From Trochalopteron elliotii (taxonomy: Eukaryota > Chordata > Aves > Passeriformes > Leiothrichidae), in contig JANPWX010000648.1 in the NCBI GenBank assembly GCA_024734555.1, positions 354,465 through 418,464 on the forward strand: DNA of 64,000 nucleotides, read 5' to 3'. The position numbers were made by a program, and so were the translations under genes. Shown here piece after piece: positions 12,423 to 21,748 of this stretch (positions are counted from its first letter, which is position 1; each line of letters begins with the position of its first letter). Under the pieces are notes generated by a model. That model did no database searches and had not been told where the DNA came from. It worked only from the letters and a program-made list of their open reading frames with translations.

Positions 12423-13561
12423 TGTGAAAAACAATGTCCACTTTCCTGGTAAAATTTTAAAAAAATTAATAAAAAGACAATGGGAGATAGAAATAAAGCA
12501 AAGGGTTAAAAATGGCCAGGTGCTTGGCATTCAGCCAAGAGCACACTGTTCTCTTCAGAGGTTACCTTTAAATACTGTGAAAAAGGAGCTCCACTCTCTT
12601 AGAAAAATTTATAAGTTAAAAAAAAAAAAAAAAGACAATTAGGAGACAGAAAAGCAACAGCTCCTGCTGGGGTGCCTCACCAGAAAGCACACCTTTTCTC
12701 TTTAAAATTCTATGTTTTAAGGATTGCTGTGTTACATATTCAATAGATTCTAATGTATGATTCAAACATTCTCTTTGGGTTTGATCCTTTTCAAATCCCC
12801 CCCAATCATTTTATTTGGTAGATCCATCTGTGGCTGGCTCCACTCCATCTGGTAACATGGGTCTCATAAATTTCTCTCCTGAGGTTTTTGGTTATCTTCA
12901 TTTGGATAAGAAACAGAAAGTCAGCAGTCTTTATGCAGGAATACAAGGTGACCCCCCCCCCATACCTTCTGGTTTGGTCAGTTTAGATGTTACAAAGAGA
13001 AGAAACCCCAGTCTTTTTACTGTTAATCCTATGGTACAGTCAGAAAATATACATTTATTACCTTTCTAAACTCTATTAATAAAACATAATACAGTACAAT
13101 TATACATATAGTATTCATTTTAATATTTGTGAAAAGCCAACTATATAATGTGCATTTATAACAATACTTTTCCTGTTACATCATCCTGTTGCATATTCAT
13201 AAGACCATCATGCATATTCATATTTTCCCAATAACTGTTTAGCATGGCCACTCCTTGGGCCCACCTTTTTAGAGCGCGCCTGTTTCTTGGCTGTGGTTTT
13301 AGTATCACCTTCAGTTTGGGTTTTGGCCCATACTTTCTTCAGATGGCAGATGCTGACAGTTGGCATATCAATAGCAGGGTCCTCATCACATCTTCACTGG
13401 ATCTTATCCTGACCAAACAGACAGTTCACTCATGTCAGCTACCACTACTACCATGTCTAAATTTTTGTTAATAGCAGAAATAAAAGTTATTTTAACATTA
13501 TACCTATAGCATTCATCTTAATATTTGCGAAAAGCCAACTTTATAATATGTGTTTATAACA
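12423..13561 (-). mobile_element. Solo LTR, family B, outer copy, split by a nested LTR
   Basis: On the minus strand it begins TGTTATAAA (13561) and ends TTTTTCACA (12423). Its two parts, 13561-13164 and 12575-12423, together match the uninterrupted family B LTR at 36914-37477, including the GGCTGAATGCCAAG block after the junction. Flanks are TGCA (12419-12422) and TGTA (13562-13565), a 4-bp target duplication with one mismatch. Without the nested element and its duplication it is about 547 bp, close to the 564 bp of the intact copy. No internal retroviral genes adjoin it. Confidence 0.9.
12576..13163 (-). mobile_element. Solo LTR, family B, nested in another family B LTR
   Basis: Read on the minus strand it starts TGTTATAAATGCA at 13163 and ends CTTTTTCACA at 12576. 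Exact 4-bp duplications ATAC lie at 12572-12575 and 13164-13167, inside the outer LTR. Length is 588 bp. It shares the start, the TTGGCTTTTCACAA block and the end region with the outer copy and with 36914-37477, but its middle is more diverged and includes a C9 run near 12952-12961 and an A16 run near 12620. The nesting and perfect duplication make it the younger of the two insertions. Confidence 0.9.
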
Positions 13562-16500
13562 TGTACAATGCATCTTGCAGGTCTTGCCTGTTCTAAGAGC
13601 TTGACATAATCAGGTTATGAAGGTTGGTGCACCCTAAATTACTATGTTTTTGAATTTTGGCATGCTTGTGTCAAAATTAAGATCTTGTTCTGTTCCCTGG
13701 AGGCTGTGAATAAACAGGAAGTGATGGCATTAAGCCCTGAGTTTGTTGGTGGGGAGGTGTTCCTACTGCCTTCCCTGGAACACAGCTCTGCTTGCTTTCA
13801 CCAGAGGAGAACTTCATGTTCAGAGTGTGCAAGTTCTGAACAGCTGAAGAGGAACATGCAGGCCATGGTTTATAGATCTCCAGCAATAGCTGAGTGGATT
13901 TAAACTGCTTTTATAAGTAGATAAGAACAAACTGTGACTTTGCTGATAACTTGTGCAGTTGGAACTGCTGACTTCTTAAGCCCAGGAGACTGGGCTTTAT
14001 AATGGAAATAGTAAGTCTGTGAACCTTAATTACAGCTGTAGTGTTGGCCACGGCCACCTTTTCACACACAAGAAGAATTCAATATGAGAGGGTGACCACA
14101 GTAGAAACAAGTTGTCATGAATTATATTAGTTGTGAATGTGGACTTTCCTCATGCTGGTCACCTTAGCCAACCTGAGAAAAGTTATTGAGCTGAGCATGG
14201 GCTGGGTCAGTACTAGCAAAGCAAAATGGAAACTATGATTAACCTTTTATGTACCATGTTTTCAAGAGTCAGTTTCAATCTCTCAGTGGAAATGCTCCTG
14301 TTTTATTGCTTTGTTATTCAGGAAGCCTGGGGAGATTTGACAAAATGCTAAAAGTTAAATCAGAAATGAACGTTCAGATATGAGTTGGCTTGGTTCTGCT
14401 TTCATTCACTACCATGCCTCAGGATCAGAAGAATTCAAATACTGAAATGGTGTGTCATCATTTTGAAATGCTCAGAAGACAAGGCCAATGTTTCATCAAT
14501 TTATGTTTGTCCCAAATGGCCTCTGTATCCAAGAGTGTGCTCGGAACTCTAGATTATAGGCATAAAAAGATTAAGAGAATTGTAATGATTTTCTTTAAAA
14601 GAGACTAAGATTTGGGGAGTATGATGAAAGTCAGCTACAGCATGAGCATTTTTCTTCTGAGTAGTTCTTCAAAGGAGTACAGTGTCAAAATTAAAAGAGA
14701 TGACAAGGGTATGTTGTCTATTACTATACATAAGCAAACAGATGGTTTACTTTTTCTCCTCTTTTAAATATGTAACTCCTACGGTCTCATTATGTCTCTT
14801 GGAATGGTTTCAGATATTGATTTAGTTTGCAAAACTGAGTTCATTGAATAACAGCTATATCACAATTTCAAATCTATTAGAAATACAGCATGCCAGAGGA
14901 TCTGATGGTTTACTTGACTGTCAATAATTAAATTGTATAAGCTATGAATCACTTTAGACTCTTTAACAGTATTACATTTCTCCATATCAGGGACAATGCT
15001 GCCTGTATTAGCTGCTGGGAGCTGTGGGAGCTTTCCTGGTCCTTTTGAGGGAGTTTCATTGTCTCATGGTATTTGTGGGAATGATTCCCTCCCACCAACT
15101 GCTTCTAAAGTTTAGCCTTTTCCTCCTCTGTCCCACTCAGCACTCGCTGCCAGAAGGAAGAGAAATTTTGGTCCTTGCTGTTGGTTTCAGATGTGTGCCA
15201 ATTGCTGCTTTATTTTTCCTCTTCTTTTTTGGTCTTTGTTATTTAGGTTGTCAGTTTCTCCTCTGCCTCAAGGAGTGTAAAATACAGATGGACAAGTACT
15301 TTCTTTTCTTTTTCTAACTGTAACTAACTGTTCTGCCCAGAACAATATCTTGTAACCTGGTTTGTCTCTCACAACGATGTATTTCATACAAGCCCTTCTG
15401 AGAAATAAAACTATCCCTGAGAGCCTAATTTTTTTAGACAAAGGTATTGAATAAGGTGATATTTGTGGGTTTTAGAAACCCAAGCAAGACACAGTGTTAT
15501 CAGTAGCCTTCCTAGAGCACTGATGATTTTTATCATTTCATCTGTTATTAGTCCAAAGCATGATTGTTTCCTTAATCTGCAGTACAGAGCCCTGTTGGGT
15601 CCCCTGACACAAAAGCACCTCCTTGAACCTGTTTGTTTTTGATGAAGGAACACCTGGGGAGCAAACTCTCATGGAAAATTAGTTGACCTCAAATGTCTAC
15701 ACAAGGTGTTGCCATTTCTACAGAGTGTGCTTTGGGGAATGTGTTCTGTATTCCTAATTAATCATAATTTTCAACACAATGCAAAGAACCCTGCAAAGAA
15801 GGACTCAATGCCCAAAAGGAGCACAGGCAGTTCTTACACTGTGACAGGACCTGTTTCATGGACATCTGGCTCCAGTGTGCAGCTGGGCTGGGGGGGTTGA
15901 GCCACAGCCTCCTGGCTCTGTAATAGCAAAGAACTGCCAGGCTCAGCTCACATGTTGTGGCATGAAAAAATTGGCAAACATAAATAAATATAATCTTTTT
16001 CCTTTCCAGTGGGATCTGAAATAGGTTGAGGTATGTGAATTAGGCCTGGCTTTACACACAGGAAACAAGCACCAGGATCTGAATTGGGACAGTGAACGAG
16101 GACAGCCCTTGCCTGCCAGGACAGGAAGTTCAGTCAGGCCTGTACCAATTTCAAGGTGTTTTACATTGTAGATTTTAAGGTTTTTGTCAATAGCAGCTGC
16201 CCAGGTTATGGGAGTGCTGATTTTTAATGTAGAAGAAGAGGAGAAGTTTTTCCAACTTATTTAGGGTCCACTTCCTCTCACTTCTCCAACAGCAACAGTA
16301 GGAGCAGGACTGAAAAATACAGCTTGTTTCATTCTAGAACCAAATCTTCTGTTAAGGGGCTACACTTGTTTCAGGACCCTGAGTCTTGGAACAAGTTTTG
16401 CACATGAGTGCCTGGAGGCTCTGCACTCGTCCCTGGGTTCATGGTGCTGAGCTGCTTGCTCTGTCCTAGGCTGTTAGAAATGCTGGCCAGCTCCATGGGC

Positions 16501-16965
16501 ATGGAATTGCCTCCAGTTCTGCCTTCCCCTGCAGTGCCAGCTGCACAGGCAGGGATCAGCAAGTTGAGATGTGGCTGCTTTTGTAATTTAATGTGTGTCT
16601 TCTGCTGAAAAGCATCCAAGGTGACCTGCAGAGGCATCCTGAGTGACAGCAAATCCAGCAGGCTGTGCTGTGATCTGGGTCTGGCAGGACAGACTGAGAG
16701 CAGAGAGGCTGTGAGAAATCTTCTGTTCCCTGCCTGTTGTTTTCTTCAGGGAGATAATAACACAGGGTGGTATAACCCACACTGGACATAGTCTGACTAG
16801 CCAAAACGATGGCCTTTGGTCCCAGACTAAAACCAAGGAGAGTGTTTATGTACATGACAGTATTTAAGGTGTGTTGATGACTGTGATTCTGACCCTCATC
16901 TGTCTTGGATCACAGGAAGCTGGTTTGGGCTGCAGCAGAAAGGAGTTTCAGGCTTGGTATTTCAG
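13562..16965. other. Unique non-coding DNA
   Basis: No repeat family recognised. The 97-codon frame at 15024-15317 is followed by AATAAA near 15404 but is hydrophobic, lacks family resemblance and has no visible splice context, so I do not call it a gene. Overlapping 66-99 codon frames near 16370-16855 lie on both strands and are also uncalled. Confidence 0.5.
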
Positions 16966-17435
16966 AATCAGAATCAGAATCAGAATCATTAGGTTGGAAG
17001 AGACTTCCAGGATCATCAAGTCCAACCCAGCCCTAAGCCATGGGACCAAGTGGTACATCCAGTCTTTTCTTAAACACATCCAGAGATGGTGAATCCAGCA
17101 CCTCCCCAGGTAGACCATTCCAATACTTTATCACCCTTTCTGTAAGAAACTTTTTCCTGATATCCAGCCTATATTTCCCTTGGTGCAGTCTGAGACTGTG
17201 TCCTCTCCTTCTGTCAGTTGCTGCCTGGAAAAAGAGACCAAACCCACCTGAGCACAGCCACCTTTCAGGAGGTTGTAGAGAATGATAAGGTCACCTCTGA
17301 GTCTCCTTTTCTCCAGGCTAAACAACCCCAGCTCCCTCAGTCATTCCTCACAGGCCTTTTCCTCCAATCCCCTCACCAGCCTTGTTGCCCTTATCTGGAC
17401 ATGCTCAAGGACTTTTCCAAGAACTTCTACTTCAC
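16966..17435 (-). mobile_element. CR1 LINE 3' fragment
   Basis: The plus strand starts with a short CAGAAT array (16964-16988), which is this copy's tail microsatellite, followed by AGGTTGGAAGAGACTTCC and about 430 bases matching the 3' part of CR1 in reverse (GACCATTCCAATA, CTGCCTGGAAAAAGAGACC, CTCCAGGCTAAACAACCCC). It is 5'-truncated at about 17435, where it meets an oppositely oriented CR1. Small frames within it are LINE or chance sequence. Confidence 0.95.
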
Positions 17436-18430
17436 TGGGTGAAAACCTCCCTGGCTGAAAACCTGGGCCCAGAGAGGGGTGGTGAGTGGTGGCTGGTCAG
17501 TAGTGGGACCCCCCAGGGCTCAGTGCTGGGGTCAGCTGTTTAATATCTACATCAGTGATTAGGATGGGGGATCGAGGGCACCCTCAGTAAGTTTGCAGGT
17601 GACATTAAGCTGGGTGGGCAGGAAGGCTCTGCAGAGGGATCTGGGCAGGCTGGAGCTCAGAAGGTTCTGAAGACAGCTCAGGAGGTTCAGGAGAGAAAAG
17701 TGTTGGGTCCTGCACTTGGGTTGCAGCACTACAGGCTGGGGGAGGAATGGCTTGAGAGCTGCTCAGCAGGAAGGGGCTGGGGGGTGTTGGTTGACAACTG
17801 GATATGAGCCAGTGTGTGTGCCCAGGTGGCCAAGAAGCTGAGGGCATCCTGGCCTGTATCAGCCACAGTGTGGCCAGCAGGACCAGGGCAGTGACCACAG
17901 TGACCACCCACCTGTACTGGCACTGGTGAAACACCTCAAACTCCAGGTTCAGTTTTAGGTACCTCACTTCAGAAAGGACACTGAGCTGCTGGAGGTGCTC
18001 TGGTGTCCAGAGAAAGACAATGGAGCTGGGGAAGCCTAGAAAACATGTCCTGTGAGGAGTGGTTGGGGGAGCTGGGATTGTTTAGTCTCATTACCTACAA
18101 CTACCTGAAGGGATGGTATAGCCAGGTGGGACTCAGCCTCTTCTGCCATGTCTCAAGTGAAAGGACTAGAGGAAATGGCCTCAAGTCATGCCAGAGGAGA
18201 TACAGATTAGAAAAAACAACTACTGTAAAGAGTGGCCAGACAGTGGAATAAGTTGCCCCGGGAAGTGGTGCACCATCATCTCTGGGAGTGCCCCAGGGGT
18301 ATTTGGATGTGGCACCTGGGGATGTGGTTTGGGGGTGATCATGGTCATGCTGGTTTGATGGTTGGATTCAATTACCTTGAAGCTTTCTTCCAGCCTTGAT
18401 GATGTTGTGATCCCACTGATCCCACTGAGC
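17436..18430 (+). pseudogene. CR1 LINE fragment with decayed reverse-transcriptase end
   Basis: About 1 kb of CR1 ORF2 3' half plus 3' UTR. The encoded polymerase normally copies the element's own RNA at the target site. Visible remnants are the GTPQGS motif (17505-17522) and, downstream, the FADD-box region at 17592-17603, which reads Phe-Ala-Gly-Asp, so one catalytic aspartate is lost. Between them are two small indels and an in-frame TAG, so the frame is dead. Further on, CR1 blocks such as GTGGCCAAGAAG, GTATCAGCC and GAGGAAATGGCCTCAAG can be followed, with a deletion of a few dozen bases near 18085. It ends near 18420 with TGATCCCAC repeated twice in place of the usual octamer tail. Confidence 0.92.
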
Positions 18431-19069
18431 TGCCACTGGTGAGCTCAGCCTGGGTGTTGGGTTCTTTGGGCCTTGGTGTTTTGTTCTGTTCTGTTTTTAT
18501 TTGCTTGTGTTGGCACTGATCTCTGGAAGACAGTAAAAATATTTATTCAGCACAGGCAGGGTGACAGATATCTCTTGTATGAAGAACTATTTGATGAGCT
18601 GTTAGTTTTGAGTGCCTTTCCTATTCATTGAACTAATTAGCTCTACAAATCTTGCTGTCAACCAGTCATATAGCCACTTATTTATTTTCCCATGTGCAGA
18701 ATTTTTACTTTGCTGCATATACACAGAGCTGTAAAACCAAATGCACCAAAAATTGTCTCTTAGTTGGATATAAATGGAAACAAAATACACTTGGAATTAT
18801 TATTACATGTACCATTAATTTTTATTTGAAGTGTCTTATAAAAATGCCAAGCTGCTTTCATTGTTTTTCACTGTTGCACTCATGTAATGAGTGTAATGCT
18901 CGTTTACTGCATTACTGGGAGAATATGAAAATGCCTGTGTCTGAGAGAGGGAAGGATGGAGGCTTTAGTGCTGACCACATGGGCACCTGGAGGCTCCAGC
19001 TGTCACCAACTGCTATGGTTCTTTGAAATTACTGCTTGGTTTTAACCTCCTCTTGTGCTCTCTCCTTCT
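18431..19069. other. Unique non-coding DNA
   Basis: AT-rich sequence with no recognised element. A 124-codon plus-strand frame (18652-19026) has no family resemblance. Confidence 0.5.
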
Positions 19070-19078
19070 GCAAGCCTT

Positions 19079-19126
<48 letters not shown>

Positions 19127-19244
19127 CAGCCTTTTAACCATCCTAGTGAGTGGAGTTAAGCATTTAATGCAATTAAAGCATTTCATGCTCATGCCAGTGC
19201 AGCCTGGGCTCTGCTGTGCCCAGTCACAGCAAGCCTGGCTGCTC
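19070..19244 (-). mobile_element. Small poly(A) retrocopy with target-site duplication
   Basis: A run of 44 T (19083-19126) is followed by about 102 bases (19127-19228). The unit is bracketed by GCAAGCCTTGCTC (19070-19082) and GCAAGCCTGGCTGCTC (19229-19244), which match at all 13 positions if a 3-base insertion is allowed. The left repeat ends exactly where the T run begins. On the minus strand this reads: target duplication, short body, long poly(A), target duplication, the layout of a poly(A)-primed retroposed RNA. ATTAAA lies about 35 bases before the tail. The body is not recognised. A chance repeat next to an expanded homopolymer cannot be excluded. Confidence 0.6.
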
Positions 19245-21306
19245 CTGGCAGTGACAGTGCAGAGGGCATTCTCATGAAAGACAGACAGAAAATGTGCTTT
19301 GTGGGAAGGAAAAATGTGAATTATGTCATTCCTGGCACAAGTATCTCTGGTGATTGGATTGCTGTGGCATTTCTGATTTGGGACAGTATCATGTGGGCTC
19401 TGGAGGTTCAGCAGGATCTGCCAGCAAGCAGGGCTGCCCATGCAGAACTCTGAAGTGGGACCCAGGAAGTGAATGATCACTCTGTGAAATACAGCCAGAT
19501 GTTTTATAGCTGCACAGTTGCCTTCTAAAATTGCCTATAATCCCTGGAAGTTTTGTGATGTAATGGCCAACTGGAATTATGCTGCCTGTTGGAAAGGGAT
19601 TTTCCATTTTGTAACCTGGTATCTCCAAAGTAATCACAGCCAAGATTCCTCTTCAACATATGCAGCATCCTCTGCCCCTTAGAGTGGAGCTCATGGAGAC
19701 TTTTGCCATTGCAGAGCTGTGCCATCAGTGGTCTGGTTTGTAATGGATCACAGGGCATTAATTTATTTTCTCAGGTTAGGCAATGGTTTTATTATTTTTT
19801 TTTAATGGTAATGTCTTCCCTTGTCCCCAGGTATTAAAATCTTAAAAACACCTCATTTTGGAAGCAGAGGTAATGGAATGGTGTAGTATCTATTGCAAGC
19901 ACAAATTAAACTACATGTGAAATAAGGGATTTACTCTGTTTTCCTTCCCACCCACTTCAAATGAAGGACAGACAGAGTGAGAGCTGTAAAATGGAAAACT
20001 GCTCCACAGAACTGTGCTGATTAGTTTTCAAGTGATCTTATTTGAGTAGTAGAGATGTGTGCCCAAGCTTGATGCATGGATCCTGGCAAATGGGATAGTA
20101 TTTGGGAAAGAGTTACAGGGAAGATTTGAAAATCATGTACTGTAAAGAGAGACAGAGACTTTCAATCTCTTTACCTTTGAAAAGAAGAGTAAATGATTAC
20201 TTGAAGAAGAGATCTTCAAAGACTCTTTAGAGATCACTAGAGCATGTTGGGCAGCCAGAGCCCAGTGGCTCAATGGCTGAGCTGGATGGTTTGGGCTCTG
20301 GATGTAACTGAATATTTGAGCAGCTTCAGAGTGTTGGGCAGCTGCTGCTGCTTGAAATCTGTGGTCACAGCTGAATCCTCAAAGCTGTAGATCTGATGAA
20401 GCTGTGACTCAAGTGTTGTGGTTCATGTTGGACAGGTCAGATAATTGTAGTGGAGCAATGGCAAAAACAATGTACTGAAGTTTCAGATAGAATTTGACAA
20501 GTGCACCTAGGGGATGTGGCTGCCTCTGGTATCTGTGGAAGGCACTCAGTCATCAAGATGATGGCAATAAAGAAAAAAATGGTAAGTGAAAATTGTGAGG
20601 AAGACTTCAAGCCTGTTCTTTGGTCCATTCTCTGTTAGTTCACTTGATGTGTTATGAAATGTTGAGGCAGTGTACAGACATTAAAGGAAACCTGATCCCT
20701 TCTCTAAAGTGTGTAATATCTGTCTTTGGGGAGAATGAAATCTGCAGATGATGGAAATATATTTAAACCAGGACAAGCCCTGAGAGTTAGAAGTCTTCAA
20801 TGTCAAACTCTGCCTAAGAGCTGATGAAGTGGGACTCCACCTGTGCAGCCTGTGGATGTGCACTTTTGGAAGTGGAGTAGGAGAGATGAGAAGAGGGCTT
20901 CAAACACTTGAATGAGAGGCTTTGAGTTTCATATTTCAGTGTTGCACAGGCACTTATTTACCCTGCACAAAGACTCCTTCTCTCTGTGCTGTTTATGTAA
21001 CCATAATGCATCTTTTGCATTCTGTCTCTTCTTAGATTTCCTTCCCATCAGCCAGACCTCACTCTATGGAAGTTCTCCACTCAGAGCACTTCCATTTGGG
21101 AAATTTTTAACTTTTCCTTCCAGAAGTGTGCTGTTATCACAAGAGTTTTAAGCCATTTTCCAGCTGGGACAGAAACCAGACAGGTTTGACATCTACAAGA
21201 GGGTTTGAGCTGTAACATCCAGGCTTGTGCTTGCCCCAAGGTCAGAGGGATCTAAAACTGGGCTGTAACTTGGCCCAGACTGGGTTATTGACAGCAGCTC
21301 TGAGCG
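19245..21306. other. Unique non-coding DNA
   Basis: No repeat family recognised. Short T or A runs occur near 19793. No coding signal found. Confidence 0.5.
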
Positions 21307-21748
21307 TGATGCCTTGGGAAGGCTGACCTGAAACAGAGACTGGACAGAGATAGAGAATAAAGTAGATATTTATTGAAAGACCTCCAGGATCCACCTTTGG
21401 CAGGACAGGGCCTGACCAGGGCTGCACCCAGGGTGGACTCAAAATGGTCACAAAATGGACAATCGGTCATGAGGTTTCACATTTTTATAAGTTTTGGTCC
21501 ATTTGCATATTGGGGTTTAATTGTCCAATTCCAGCTCCAGGTTGTGAGGTCCCATCCTTCTTGTTCCTCCTTGAGCCACCCTTGTTTGTGCTTTTGGGCC
21601 TGAGAATTGTCCTTGGTGTCCAGCAGGAAAAGGATTTGTTTTGTGTCCCTGCTCTGTGCAGAGCTGAGTGACACCGAATGTGAGCTCAGAACTGCACCCC
21701 TGGGCAGCACAGAACCTGAAAACATGAAAGCTAAAGCTTAAGGCATCA
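21307..21748 (-). mobile_element. Solo LTR, family D, copy 1
   Basis: 442 bp with perfect terminal inverted repeats TGATGCCTT and AAGGCATCA. It matches 28485-28928 almost end to end. The minus strand is the sense strand: it shows TTATAAAAAT (21481-21490) and, about 110 bases further on, AATAAA (21369-21374), as expected for U3-R-U5 order. Flanks AGCG and AGAG (3 of 4 bases) suggest a decayed 4-bp duplication, the size made by gammaretrovirus-like integrases. A frame beginning MFSGSVLPRG on the minus strand is shared with copy 2 and simply reflects LTR homology. Confidence 0.9.

Noticed and set aside
12423..13561. Tandem family B LTRs as a short provirus
   Set aside because: The inner copy is flanked by ATAC on both sides within LTR sequence, and the outer halves rejoin cleanly. 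Nested insertion explains everything.
15024..15410. Small gene: 97-codon frame followed by AATAAA
   Set aside because: The product is a low-complexity hydrophobic peptide with no recognised family, and no promoter or splice support is seen.
17605..17967. 120-codon minus-strand Pro/Ser-rich frame
   Set aside because: It lies antisense within the CR1 reverse-transcriptase fragment.
19013..19480. 155-codon minus-strand frame with a poly-Lys stretch
   Set aside because: The Lys run is the T44 homopolymer read in reverse. The rest has no family resemblance.
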